DNA of 64,000 nucleotides from Conoideocrella luteorostrata. Lineage: Eukaryota > Ascomycota > Sordariomycetes > Hypocreales > Clavicipitaceae. The stretch is from assembly GCA_032433595.1 (NCBI GenBank), contig JASWJB010000003.1, positions 248,001-312,000 on the forward strand, in the 5' to 3' direction. Positions 12,408 through 24,838 of the stretch are shown here, in pieces. The notes under the pieces are model-generated. The model was not told the origin of the DNA. It searched no databases and was given only the letters and a program-made list of their open reading frames with translations. Both the position numbers and the translations under genes were made by a program. The stretch's first letter is position 1; each line of letters begins with the position of its first letter.

Positions 12408-13708
12408 TCACAGCCCGTGGCTTTCCAAATAAGAAAACATGACCTCGTATCCTGCCGTCGCGTTAGTAGACAGCGCCAAGCCGTGTCCAGTTCCAGGTTG
12501 CAAATAAACAGAAATGTCCGCCGCCACCGGGTATAGCACCTTTAAGACCTCCAGACTATACCTGTTCCTACAGTCTCCGCCACAGACGGGGATATCCTCC
12601 TCGCCTACAAAGAACTGCGCAAATGAGTTAACAAGGCTGGCACAATCGTGAGACGGAGTAACTACGTTCGTACCTGAATTGGCCCGGAGAATAGAGGCGC
12701 AGGGTGTCCCAAGAGCACGCCAGTAGTGACTATTTCGCCCACAGAGGTAGTCTGCTTAATTAACTCCGCGTAACGAAGCACCTCTGGCTTGAAGGATCCC
12801 TTCCTCAAGTATATTTGCTGAATATTTGTTTGGGTGGCTTGCACAAGGTATCCTGAAGAACGGTCACCGAAGCGTCGGCTATCATGCTGAGGTGCAAATT
12901 CGAAGCCAAATTCGGAAAATTTTGCGAGGCCGGTTTGACTTCCCAACATGAAGCTGGTCATCAACGCACCATCGCTTACGTTGCCATACAAGGAGAGCAG
13001 GGCCACGGTGATGGCGGATCCAAAGGAGTGGCCGACATGAACGATCTTATTGGGTCTGTACGCACATATCGGGTTGCGCCTGCTGTGTTTCATCTTGGAC
13101 GCCTTGGCGAGGTCGCCGTTGCGAGCCAGTCGCGTCAATTCGCGCAGAACTTCCACTGCCACGGATTCTTGTGCGACGACATAAGCATCTGGCTTGCTCG
13201 AATGTCCGTTGCCGACCCGATCGTATGTAAGGATGGAATATCCTTGCTTGATGGCCGCGTTGACGTAACTGTACTCCTCTGCGTGGACCTGCACATCCCA
13301 GTACCTGCACAGCCCATCAGCAAGTGAATCGCTTGCAACTGCAACAGGGTTACCCTTGAGGGCTTACCTCTTGTCAAATCCAAGCCCGTGGGTGGCAATC
13401 TGCAAAATATCAGACTTTCTGCCACGGCGCGGCACACATAGCTTTGCGCTTATGTCCAAGGTTTCCCGGATTTCAACGGTGCCCTTGGTGCGATTCATCA
13501 CGTCGGGATGAGACCATGTGTAGATGTCCCACATCCAGTCCGCGGTGTCGATGTTGCTATCAATCTTAGGGCCATCGTAGACAGAACTATTTGCAGAGAC
13601 ATTGACTGGGATGACCAAGTCAATACATGTGGCCGAGAAGTTGAGAGATGCTTTTACGGGTTTCAGCAGATGGAGGATGACGGCGATTGCTCCTAAGACT
13701 AGTGCCAT
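12408..13708 (-). CDS. Secreted or membrane-anchored alpha/beta hydrolase
   Basis: Three exons (13368-13708, 12674-13304, 12408-12614), with introns of 63 and 59 nt, encode about 392 residues. The chosen ATG opens a hydrophobic N-terminus (MALVLGAIAVILHLL) that may be a signal peptide or anchor; the upstream in-frame codon is only TTG. Splicing restores HGLGFDKRYWDVQ, the oxyanion-loop region of the fold. GHSFGS (nucleophile elbow with Ser) lies in the middle, and GTGHGLALSTNA near the C-terminus carries the likely catalytic His. A TATATATA run lies only 30 nt upstream of the ATG. It should act as an esterase or lipase-like enzyme outside the cell or at a membrane. The substrate cannot be told. 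Confidence 0.85.
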
Positions 13709-15825
13709 AGTGGTGTATATCCTGTACAATGGTGGAATATATATAGCAAGGCTTGTAGAAAGGCTATAAGAGGATTGAAGGTATTAAAGAAGTTGTTTGG
13801 AGATGCGATTGTTGCTGCCTGAATGTTGCCGCGGTTGCTTGGAAGCAACGCTCTGCTTTATAGCTATAGTCGAATGCATGTATGCATGCCTTTTTGGCTG
13901 GAGCTCACTCGCTAAATCACGGCGCATCTGCCCAGCCGTATGTATGTATGGTGGGGTGGTGGCGCAATGCGCCTCGGTGCGGATACGCTACGTTCGCCAT
14001 GAAGCGTATTCGCTTGACTGGGTAGCCGGCTAGTTAGTTAACTGCATCCAAAATAGGAGATACGCTCTAACTAATTGTTCCCATTGCGCTACACGTGCCT
14101 TGGGTACCTCCACGCTTGAGCAATATTTCAAATACAGAATATGTTCACTCCGTCGGATTCAATTGGGACATTCAAACTATCTAGCGATTTTACCACCGAA
14201 GAGCTGCGTGACTGTAATTATATCGCTAGTATCTGAGCGCTCAAAGACTGTTTTTTTTTTTTTGTTGATTGATCCGGACGCTATGTTCCACACGGCATGC
14301 AAAATGCAAAATGCAAAATGCGTGCACAAAAACTTCACCTTAGGCATAAAGCTTTATGCACATAAAACCATGTCTCAGTTGTTATCAGGTTTGCCACGGC
14401 ACCGTCATCTGTCAGATGGAATGTACCCACCCCCCCGGTGCGACCGGGAACCACAAGATCATGAGCGTGCATAACTCACAGATGGAAAGTCAGTAGTCAC
14501 CTATTTTCCGTTGAAGCGGGTATTGCAGAAAGAAGTAGCTGGGATATAAGCACAAAAGTCACAGGGAGTGTACTAGCCTGCTTCTATATCGGGGTTCAAA
14601 AGATGAGGGGGATACAATGCTGTCGGTGGCTCGGTGACGTATGCATCTTCCTTCCCGCCTGGTACTACATGTTGGAGTTGCCTACCTTACATTGCGGCAA
14701 AGTAACCCTAAGATAATGCAGGCTGAACTTCATCTGCCTGTTTGTCGCGGTCCGTAAGATCCGATCCGATCAATGTTCATGGTGTGTAATGCACGGTGGC
14801 AACATGACGAATGTATGTTGCATTTCGTCATTGTGGCGCTTATCTTTGTTCCGGAGTGGACGATGCGCGGTGAACAAAAGAGAGTCGGTCACTCCAACAA
14901 TAATTTCATTTTATCGAGCTGATGCAGGAACCGTTTTAGTTAGATGCATCGAAAATGTTTCACTTTTGCTATGCTTGAACGTTTATTAGCTTGACAAACC
15001 AGAAAAATTCAATATCTCCGCCAGCCCTAACACGAGCTGTACAGTGATTTCGCTGGCGCTAGGTACTCTCAACAGCAGAGAAGGCGGTGTATTGTAGAGA
15101 CAATAGGTACAGGTCGAACAGGTCGGAAGGTAAAAGGATAATCTCCGAAGACACAATGCATCGTAGATGCAGGAATTTTTTTTGGCTACTTGCATTGCGC
15201 GCAACATATCACTATCACAAGATATATCCAACAAGTAATGATCTGCAGAGATTATGACCAAGCCAAGAACTATGTCATCCGCTTTGAAAACGGCGAGCTT
15301 TTGCGCCGGGGGTTATGCACTGTAAGAGGTGGAGACCCAAATTTGTTATGTAAGTTGACCGATTTGTACAGAAAGACGGCACGTAGTGGCTACCTCTGAA
15401 ATCATGATCTCAGCGACACGCAGCGTATAGCGCAACTGGTGTATGTGGATTCTCTTTCGAGGCTTTCATTTAGCTAGCTACCTATGCTAATTATGGTGGG
15501 ATCCCCTCCATAGGTACACTAAGTTTTTCAGTGAAGTAGGATAGGTCCTGCTTGTTAGGAGAAACCTATGGCTTGACTATGCAGATAAAACCCCTAACTA
15601 CCCAAATTTTCAAGGGACATTGACCAACTTTGTATTCCCAGGCTGCACATCCTCCAGGGGCAGGGCAGGTCCAGTATCTTAGCAGTAGAATTGCTCCAAT
15701 ATGTGGCTGGCCCACTCTGATCGAGAGATAGTGGGCCCCTTATTAGCCAATTAGGTTAACGTTGCCGAGGGTCACTAGAATCTGTTGTTGTAGATTGGGC
15801 AGGATTCACCTGAGCATACATCGCC
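13709..15825. other. 2.1-kb intergenic region
   Basis: No supported gene. It contains a T-run near 14250 and a 7-bp tandem repeat (TGCAAAA, three copies) at 14298-14318. Short frames on either strand have no recognisable content. Confidence 0.5.
14298..14318. repeat. Short tandem repeat, TGCAAAA x3
   Basis: Three perfect copies of a 7-bp unit in an intergenic region. Confidence 0.9.
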
Positions 15826-16982
15826 TACATCCACCCGTATTTCATTAGACCGAAAGGTGCAAACCTGCCAAAATTTCGGGCAAACTTCAACACCATCCTT
15901 GACGAGCTTCTTGAAGCCAGGCTGAACTATTGTCCTGAGGACCATGTTCGATAGACGCCCTTTCCAGTTCCTACTTCGTGCGCTTCTCTAGTTACTGACC
16001 CGCAAATCTAGAGATTCATTTCCACCCAATGTCCGACGTTCGAAACCTTTCCAACAGGTGAGAGACAACCTGAACCATGCCGTACGAAAGGTTGCGCAGC
16101 TCTTGGGCGAGCATTTTGCATCTTCCTGGTCACCCCAATACGAAGCCCACATGTGCATGGACCTGACTATGCCGTCTCTCCTCGGTTATTTCATGGCAAT
16201 GATGTCCAAACCGAACAATGTAGCGTTGGAAGTTAGCCCCATCACTACCTTGGTAGAGTTAAGAACTGGAAAGCAACTGTGCGATCTATTTGGGTACAAC
16301 AGCGACTCTGTGAAGTCCGCTGCAGTCCCTGTAGGATGGGGCCATATTACTTGCGATGGCACTGTAGCAAATTTGGAATCCATTTGGATCAGTACGTCGG
16401 AATTTCTCAGCAACAGTTATAATATGCATGCTGGGAAACTTGCAGCACAAAATCTCAAATTCTACCCTCTTGCTTACTCTCTGGCATCAAAGGAAGAAAA
16501 ACTAAAGTTCATCGCTCAAACGTTCAAGGCCAAGCCCTGCAAAAGCGACTCAGAGGAAAAGCTGTTCAGTATGTTGACGGAGTGGGAGCTGCTAAACCTT
16601 CGACTCGAAACCGTTGAAAACCTGCCGGAGGTATTGAACAAGGAGTTCGGAATTTCCCGTAAATTTTTAGAAGATGCTCTTCAAACATATAACATTCGGA
16701 CTGTTGGTCGAGAGACACTGGAGAGGGCGTGCAAGCAATGTCACAGTTTCCGAGGAACTACCTGCCAATGTCAAGAGTTTCCTCTCAAAGGGAATCATTC
16801 TCACTCTGTCGGAAATCCCAGAAGTAATCCAACAGCCCTTTCCCGTGGAAAATAAGCTTGAAGGTGCTGTCTTGGTCGATGCGGAAGAACCAAATAAGGA
16901 CAAGTTCTTTCACGTTACGGTGGATTCGGATTCATGGCAAAAGGGACCTAGACGAAATTGCCCATATACAGCTATGAATTAA
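15826..16982 (+). pseudogene. Relic of PLP-dependent (tyrosine-type) decarboxylase, catalytic centre deleted
   Basis: The reading starts with an N-terminal piece (PYFIRPKGANLPKFRANFN... PEDHVR) that ends in a TAG at 15952-15954. It resumes at 16058 with the substrate-side region YEAHMCMDLTMPSLLGYFMAMM, NNVALEVSPITTLVELRTGKQ and VPVGWGHITCDGTVANLESIW, which are typical of group II PLP decarboxylases of the fungal tyrosine decarboxylase type. A genuine 54-nt intron is visible at 16392-16445. After NIRTVGRETLERACKQ (about 16740) the homology jumps, in another frame, to a segment resembling the family's C-terminus (SEELPANVKSFLS, about 16760-16980). The several hundred residues in between, including the PLP-binding Lys, are missing. 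The gene therefore cannot encode an active decarboxylase. Whether 15946-16057 is a poor-donor intron or further decay is unclear. Confidence 0.8.
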
Positions 16983-17342
16983 GAGCTTGGGTCCTGGATC
17001 TGTCACGTCGCGCCGGATTTTGCCTGGCATTTCCCTGTGCTATAGCAAGCGTTGTAGGTTTTTTTTGTCCCCAGTCCGGGGTTGTCCCTGCGACGTAGTG
17101 CGAATGCTGAGGCTACTTAGTACCAATCATTATCTGTTTCATGTCTTTTGGTGGGTAGTTTATTTACTGAACTGGATGGAATCGATGTAATATTGCGCGA
17201 CATGGACCATGACCACTTCTGTCCATGTTAGGGTCTCGTAAGTTGTCGCAAAACGCCAAGGAGCAGACTCTCAGATATGAGTTCACAAAAACGTTCAGAA
17301 CAAGGATTAGAACGACTTTGACTTAGAGCAGGGCTCCAAACG

Positions 17343-17497
17343 AAGACATAATTCAAGTGCGAAGGAATAACTTGTTTTCTCTAACTACGTAGCTGGGCTA
17401 GAACCCTTATAGCTAATTACCTGGCTTGACCAATTTGGTCAAGTCCAAATATCATGTGAGAATAATCCCTTCCGTGAAGAGGCTCTTTCCCGCCCAC
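17343..17497 (+). repeat. Dispersed ~158-bp repeat, copy A
   Basis: The copy runs from GACATAATTCAAGTG to CGCCCAC. It contains the palindrome CTTGACCAATTTGGTCAAG at 17425-17443, followed by TCCAAATATCA. Copies B (24535-24693, inverted) and C (29119-29276) have the same order of blocks and nearly the same length. The function is unknown; a MITE-like element is one possibility, but I could not find terminal inverted repeats or target-site duplications. Confidence 0.8.
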
Positions 17498-17577
17498 CCA
17501 ATAGCTCGTTCAGCTGTAAAGGCTTTCTTCACCGATCTGGTTGGTTACGATACTGATATTCCTGAGTGAAGCAATTC

Positions 17578-19973
17578 TCATCCCAACAGGTTCTCGTCCT
17601 CTGGTAGAGCCAGAGCGTCATGAAACTGGTCATCTGATGCCTGGTCACTTTGTTGTCGGGAATCAACCGCATCCCAGGTACTTGAACAGGAGGAAGAGTA
17701 AGGCCCTAGTCCTGCTTCCATGAGACTCTCAACTCCTTGTGCCGAGTGAGCAGCACGTTCGAAGATGCTCAGCAATTCATCAAATGCAAAAGTCAATTTT
17801 TCCGTCGCGTCTGGACGCTCGCGAAGGACTTTTCCAAAATCACCTAAAATATAGTTCTCGTCATATTTGAGACGAAAATGATCCGTACCTGCTAAAATAT
17901 CTATGGTCTCGAGGTCTGCATACCGGGCTGTGGTGCTGAGAAGATGTGGCCCTTTCAAGCGAGGGCATACGGAATAGTCCAGCCAGCGCTCGAGAAAAAG
18001 CCTCAGTACGTTGTGGCTATTGTGCGTGATTGCAGTGGTTAATGGCGTTTCTCCTGTTACTGTGGCTGTGTTGATTTCCGCACCATACTCCAGAAGAAGT
18101 ATTGCAAGAGTAGCGTCATTATTTTGCGCAGCATGAAAAAGGGCCGTTTTGCCGTCCACACCGGCTTGGTCAACCTCAGCGCCAAAATCTAAGAGCGATT
18201 TAACAAGAACCGTGTCCTCAGATCTTCGTGCGGCAACATTTAAAGGTCCGCCTTTGCTGATGCCGCAAGGGAGTGGCGGATCCGGGTGTGCCCCGGCATC
18301 AAGAAGGAGTTTCACACAAGCTGTATGGGCCTGGGCTGCGGCGTTTGATAACGGACCAGATATCTGGGAGTCAATAATGTTCGGATCAGCACCGTATCTA
18401 AGCAGGGTAACGATGGAACGACTATCTCCCCTGGCAGCAGCCCACGCCAAGGCCGTACGACCCATTGAATCTTGTGCATTGACTTGGTAGGGATGAGTAA
18501 CTAGTTCTTGGTCCAAATCACTGCTTGAAAGGCCGAGAACAATTCGATGTATTCGAGTAAAGTTCGACTCGTCGATGAAATCATCAAGATACTCACTACC
18601 TTTAGTAATAGCACGAAGAGCGTCTGTGGCAGGCTCTGAGAGATTGCCTTCCAACAAAAAATGGCATGCCTTGATACGTGGGCTGTTATCAAATGCTGCA
18701 AGCGGCTTATAGTCCACGTCGGCTCCGGCTTGTAACAGAAATTTGCAGGTCTCATACTGTTTGCCGTACAAAGCCCATCGTAGAATCGAATACCCACGCG
18801 TAGGACTTATGTCTCGAGGCGATGCCAACCCCTGATTGAATAGAAACTTTAATCCATCAATGTTTCCATCCAAGGCATAATTTATGCACTGTGCAGTGTC
18901 GGGAACTCGTCTCAGTGTACGAAGCTGCAAAGATGGGCCTATATTTTGGTGGTAAGATAGGTCCACTCGTACAATGCTGGACCAAAAACTAGCAGGAAAC
19001 CAGTACTCAACACTGACGTTGTTCGAATGGGAGCCTTTGCAATCCTCAGTGTCACATTTCTCATTCAGAACCGGTAGCCCTGCATAGCCGACAAACAGGC
19101 GGCCAAGCAAGTTGCTCAAAAATGCGGGCGATGATGAGCTCTTCCGGACGTGGCAAGAGCATTGACAAATCCTTCTGCACTCTCCGATAGTGGGAGCGAC
19201 ACGAACACCGAAGTCAACCTCTCGTGGATTGATTGAGAAGTTGCTGGACTTTGCTAACTGGCCCCGGCCGCCTGCTTGGGTTCCATACGCAGATTTGACT
19301 TGGATGTACTGGCTCATTTGCAGTCTCTGTGACTGTTCTTGCAATAATTCTTCTACCCGCGCGATACGTTCATCGACTCCGGTAAGTGTAGTCATGACTT
19401 TCTCGCTTGTGGCCAGCTGCGTCTGAGATGATACCGCCGATGTGGTAGATATTGTTTGAATGTCGAGCCGAATTCTGAGCATGTCTTCACTATTGGGGTA
19501 GTTAGTTGTGGAAAAAATTGTTCTGAATACTTTTGAGAGAAGAATGCGTACGAATTTGCGGCACCAATCATGATATTCAAGCTACTTTTGATGGTGCGAA
19601 TATCATCCTGCAGCTCCTTCAATCGTCCCTGCTCAGTTCGCCAAGCATGCAGTAATCCAAGTGGCACTCTCGACTTTAAGTAAACGCCAGTTAGTCTGTT
19701 GACAATGTTTTCAACCTCGTTCAACTTCAATCTGGCTTGTTTCAACAAATGCGGAACAGTGGAATACTTGGATTCTGGTAGGGAGGCACGTTCCTTAATC
19801 AATCCATTCACCTGCAAAAGCACCAGCTCCAGATCCGCGACCTCATTACCAACTGCATGAATCCTGCCGGGCAAGGTTTTGCAGAGAGACCTCAAGTCTG
19901 AAATGGACGAGCATATTTTCGATGCGAAAGCGACTATGCCGAAAACATTGGTCGTTAGGGATATCGGATCCAT
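17578..19973 (-). CDS. Ankyrin-repeat protein with fungal N-terminal helical domain
   Basis: Two exons (19552-19973, 17578-19489), separated by a 62-nt intron, encode about 777 residues. The start MDPISLTTNVFGIVAFASKICSS is the typical opening of the N-terminal helical domain found on many fungal STAND and ankyrin proteins; this domain covers about residues 1-140. A short coiled-coil-like part follows (VMTTLTGVDERIARVEELLQEQ). Ankyrin repeats lie at about residues 350-660, with marks such as GRTALAWAAARGD, LLRYGADPN, GGPLNVAARR, GKTALFHAAQNND and GETPLTTAITHN. There is no NACHT or NB-ARC P-loop, so it is not a full NLR-like receptor. It is probably a cytosolic protein-interaction scaffold, perhaps with a signalling or self/non-self role. 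It is divergent from the SPX gene to its right. Confidence 0.85.
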
Positions 19974-20455
19974 ATTCGCCTTGACAACTAGTTCGTGGGA
20001 GATGTGAGGGGGAGAAAGCGGGCCGTCCCCTCTTCTAGCGCTGGAGGACTGCCCCACTAATACCTGGCTCCACGTGACGGGCAAGCAAGCATCGAGCCTA
20101 CAACGTGTTACAATTGGAGGCAATAAGTTTTTGTATCCCTTCGGGGTTTCGTCAGCACCACGCCACTACTGTAGAGCAATCAGTATAAACGCTTGATAAT
20201 GTACCGTCCTTCGGCTTCTGAGACTGTCTCTACTCAATAGGGTATTAGGTGAATCAAATTCTGAAGAATTCTATCATTGATTGTGCGTCAGTCTTCCTTT
20301 GCTGCTTAGCGTGTTCTCGCGGTACCTGCAGCCATGCAAAAACCTATTGCCTCATACTGTACTTTTCATGTTTCTAGGCTCCTTACCAGCCTCACAACAC
20401 TTTCAACACAACACATCAAAAACCTCACTTCTTTCGGCAGCCACGATAGCTTGAC

Positions 20456-20575
20456 CTCACAACAGACTTCGCGATAGACCTCACAGCAGACTTGCAGCAG
20501 ACTCGCAGCAGACTCGCAGCAGACCTTACGGCAGACCTCACAACAGACCTCGCAAAGGGCCTCACAAAGGGGCCT
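20456..20575. repeat. Degenerate 11-12-bp tandem repeat
   Basis: Roughly ten imperfect units of the type GCAGCAGACCTC / ACAACAGACCTC run through this stretch, between the divergent ankyrin and SPX genes. It may be a decayed microsatellite in their shared upstream region. Confidence 0.7.
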
Positions 20576-20925
20576 GCCTGCCTCATGGGGGTAGGGCGAT
20601 AACGCGTGCACCGCTGCACGTGTTATGAGGCTAACGACGAGATTGAAAACATAAAAAAGTACTTTTCCCCTTGCAATCTACGGAGGATGGTGGGGTTATT
20701 TACACGTCTTAGCTTAGGTCAGGCTCGATGACTGGTTAGCCCCACGTGACTTCACATGGGCAACCGAACAGCCGCGTCATTTTTCTTGGCCCAGTGAGTA
20801 ACAAAAGCAGAACCCACTCTCGTAGAGACTCGATTCGCAACGCCTTTTCCCGCCTAGATCAGAAGTGGCAAGCCACAGTTTCCTAACAAAGCCAGTGGCA
20901 GCACAGCCATAAGATCTACGGTGCC

Positions 20926-23900
20926 ATGAAATTTGGCCTGTGTCTTCACAGGTTCCTAATCCCGAAATGGGACGCATATTATATCGATTATAATGGTCTA
21001 TGCCAAATAGTTAGAGACTTGGCTAGAACATGCGACTCAACAGGTACAGTTTCCGGGCCTTGCCTGATACACTCGTGCAGATTCTAACTTGGAAGCAGCG
21101 GCGTTTAGGCACATCAACGAAAATGTATCACGCTTCAACATGTTCAGGCTGAAAATTTCAGAATCAGCTGCTCGCCGCGAAAACGAAATATGCCGCATAT
21201 TCGGCTTCCCTACGGCTCCTGTTACTTTACCGAATATTGGCTCTGTCGACGGGCTTGAACTTCAAGTTGTTCGGGTTATGTATGAAGACCTACTGCTGGA
21301 ACTGAGAGAAATCCAATGGTTTGACAAAGTCAATCATACGGCGATGGAAAAGCTATTCGGCAAGCTCGCAAACTATAGACACGATAAAATTGCCTTTGAA
21401 CGCTGTTATTCGCGATGGGTCACTCTGCAGCGCGGATTAGACAAATCTTTAGCGGAATTGCTTGGAAGAGTGGACAAACTAGTGTCCGAGATACGCAAAG
21501 AATCTACTCAATCCCGGCTTGGAACGCATTCATGGTGCATTGCCGGCCGAGTCAGCCATACGCCTCCTGCCACCGACATGCACGACATGATTTATAAATT
21601 CCTCAAGAATGACCAGCACTCGCTTGTAAAAGAACACGTTCTTTCATCTGGGGCTCCAGAGGTTACGACGGGGGACAATATCGGTCTCTTTGTTGGCGAC
21701 CTCTTTCTTATCTCTATAATATTCTCAGCAAAATATACCAAGGCGCTCACACTCGAAATTATTCCTTGCGAACAAGTTAGTGCAGAGCACTTTTTTTTAA
21801 TTGTGAAGATTTATGGAATAGAGTTTCAAAGACACTTAAGCCAATCGCAGAACTTTCAAACAGAGCACTTGGAACATGCTGCCCACGAATTTACCAAGTT
21901 GCTTAATGCCTCGGGTTCCAAAGCCACCGATCTTCTACAAGAGAAAGACTCCGGGGGTTGTCTGCTTTTGCATCATGCGGCTCACTATGGCCTGGATTCC
22001 CTTTGTAAAGTTATCATATGTCATTTGATCAATACGAGTCCAACGCTTGCTGCTGAAACATTGATATCTACCGACCATTACGGGAGAACACCATTCCACT
22101 ACGCTGTCGACGGGGGCAACTTGCCAATCCTTACTCTCCTACTCAACGCACTGTCTGATATTATTCTCGATAAGCAGTTAAAGTCTAGAGTGAGAGCCAT
22201 TCTTGGAGATATCCTTATTTTGGCGCTCAGAGCAGGGACGGACGAAATGGCAAAGATAGTGCTGGAGCATGGTCCTGATCTTCTGCACCGGTCGTCCCGT
22301 GGCGAAACCGCTCTCTACGTTGCTGTTCAATTTGGAAACCTACCACTCGCACGGCTTCTTACAAGCCAGTTATCTGGGTATGAACTAAGCCTTGAGGCTG
22401 TTGAGCAAACTAGAGGTTGGACACCATTAATGGTGGCCTGCGCCAATGGACATACCCTCATTACTAAGCTTCTTTTGCACGCTGGTGCCAAGCAAAGCCC
22501 TTGCGACGCTCGTGGGTGGACGGCACTGGAACATGCGGTATTCCGAGGGCACCATGTTGTTGCGGAGCTCTTCAAACCGTGTCAGCCAAGTACTGATCTC
22601 GACGGACCCGCCATTGCTACCAGAGCAGCCCATAAGACCTCTCATACCGTCTGCAGCGCAGACCAGAAGATGCTTATTGTTCATCTTGGAAGTACACAAG
22701 GTGGTCACGATCGAGCTGCGATTCAACTGGAGGGTTCTGACCCAAATGACATTTATACGTTTCCTCAAGAATATCCACTGGAAATGCAAATCTCCGTACT
22801 TGGGACACCTTCTGTTGCCAAAACAATACAACTGCCACCGCTTGAGGACCAGTTGCACAAACCCCTGATTTTCAGAGTAGAGCATGGCGTGCCACTGCAA
22901 ATAGTGCTCAAAATTTGTCGTCGTGGAGTCGGCAGCTCCGAGACGTTAGTATGCAGTGGTACATCTCTTCTAGATCAAGAGAGTGTGCTTGGAGACAAAC
23001 ACGAAAGTCTGATCCGTGAGCGCACCGTTTACATGGTGGATAAAGAGAAATCAGGTCCTGCCGGTTCGGTGCTGCTGAGCTATGTCATTGCGGAATCATT
23101 CTCAGGTCTCGAAAAACCCAGTGCATCCAGTTGTCCTAGATCCGAGGAAGGTTTGGTTCGGCTGGTTGGGCATAGAGGTACGTCGATTGCCCATGGGTCT
23201 TTTTTTTTTTTCTGAGGGAAGTTAACTCTACCAACTGCAGGACTGGGCCAAAATGTGCCAAGTCGATCATTTCTCCAACTGGGAGAAAATACCGTTATGG
23301 TATGCCGAACCTAATTCTTTGTTTCAAGATTTGAAGACTGACCCTGCCAGTCATTTCTATCTGCTGCAAAATTCGGCGCATCTTTCGTTGAGGTAAGATA
23401 TTTCTGTTCACCGAGCAAGTTCAATGTCTAACGGGTTGCAGTTCGGTAAGGAGACCTACTGCTCAAAGCCAGACAAATTCTAATGATTGCTAGACCTGCA
23501 GGTCACCAGTGATCTGGAAGCTGTCATATATCACGATTTTTCTCTCAGCGAGTCTGGCACAAACATACCCGTCCATGACCTCACCCTAGCGCAGTACAAG
23601 CATGCTAGTGATGTTCAAGAACCAAGAAGCAATGTGGACAATAGTATCCAGCCTTTGTTAGCCGGCCAGCGGAAACCACGAGCGTGGTCTTCCGGGGAAG
23701 AATCTGTCTCTCAAGCGGCACAGCTACGTAGAAGGCTGCAGTGTACGGTGGACTTCCAAACTAAAGGGTTCAAGCCAAACAGTCGTGGAGATGTCGTTCA
23801 GGATTCTTTAACAACACTGGAAGAGTTACTGGTGAAACTTCCTCTCGAAATTGGCTTCAACATCGAAATAAGTATGTGGCAAATCCCCCCCCCCTCAATG

Positions 23901-24500
23901 TAAGCTGACCCGACTTGGCCCTAATGCGACAGCAAAGAATATCCTCGCTTGCACGAAGCAACTGAAGCAGGAGTCGCCCCGGTCGCCCTGAATATCAATA
24001 CGTTCATTGACGTGGCCCTAAAAAAACTACAAGGGCTCGCCGGTAAAAGGCCAATAATTCTTTCTTCCTTCACTCCCGAAGTCTGCATCCTCCTCTCTGT
24101 TAAGCAATCGGCCTATCCGGTTATGTTTATCACCAATGCAGGCAGGGCTCCGATGCAAGATAAAGAACTGAGAGCTTCGAGTCTGCAGGCAGCCGTTCAT
24201 TTTGCTCGTATATGGAATCTTGCTGGCATCGTTTTCGCATGCGAGACCCTCCTTTACTGCCCCAGGCTTGTGCGGTTCGTGAAGAATATGGGTCTAATAT
24301 GTGCCTCATATGGTTTGTTAAACAATGAGCCTACAAACGCTAAAGTAAGTGCTCCGTTATGCGATTCATACTCGTTTCGTCTAGTGAGACGCTGACATGA
24401 GATTGTCGCACAGATGCAAGTAGCTGCTGGTGTCGACTTCTTAATGGTGGACAGAGTCAAGCTTATCGCAGACCATCTTAGTGTTGCGTTGAGTACATAA
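20926..24500 (+). CDS. SPX-ankyrin-glycerophosphodiester phosphodiesterase (Gde1/Pho81-like)
   Basis: Eight exons encode about 1057 residues: 20926-21043, 21099-23177, 23241-23299, 23351-23392, 23442-23445, 23494-23871, 23938-24344 and 24414-24500. The N-terminus MKFGLCLHRFLIPKWDAYYI is a classic SPX start, with the SPX region to about residue 150. Ankyrin repeats follow (DHYGRTPFHYAVDGGN near 366, RGWTPLMVACANGH near 488). The GDPD domain begins at about residue 733 with RLVGHRG, followed by the metal and catalytic residues in GENT and EFD, then HDF, and later FNIEIKYPRLHEA, SSFTPEVC and AGVDFLMVDRV. SPX domains sense inositol pyrophosphates, and GDPD enzymes hydrolyse glycerophosphocholine, so a role in phosphate or phospholipid turnover in the cytosol is likely. 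Odd points are the 4-nt exon 5 and two in-frame acceptors for intron 1 (21080 or 21098). The 3' end is convergent with the subtilase. Confidence 0.88.
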
Positions 24501-24534
24501 GGCACAATTTGCTACTACTGGAGTGACATGTAGT

Positions 24535-24693
24535 GTGGGCGGAAGAGAGCCTCCTTGTTAAAGGGACTATTTCATGTGATATTTGGACTTGGCCAATTTG
24601 GTCAAGTCAAGTACATTAGCTATAAGGAGGGTTCTAGCCTGACTACTGTCCAAGTAGACCAACGAGTTTCCCTTCGTCCCTGAATTGTGTCTT
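24535..24693 (-). repeat. Dispersed ~158-bp repeat, copy B (inverted)
   Basis: On the minus strand it reads from GACACAATTCAGGG to CGCCCAC and carries the palindrome region at 24588-24606, with one mismatch (GGCCAA on the plus strand). It fills most of the 338-bp space between the convergent 3' ends of the SPX-GDPD and subtilase genes. Confidence 0.8.
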
Positions 24694-24838
24694 TTTTTGA
24701 AGCCTTGAACACATAAAAAAGTAGTGTACAGGATAGATGAGCCAGCTGCAATATCAGTGCCTCGGATGGAAGTCAGATTGACTACCTTGCAGTCGAGACC
24801 TTTATGTAGCTTTATGTTTTGAAACAAAAGTTTTGGGT

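Noticed and set aside
23393..23493. A single 101-nt intron instead of two introns and a microexon
   Set aside because: It would join FVE to the next exon in the wrong frame and lose the EFD motif.
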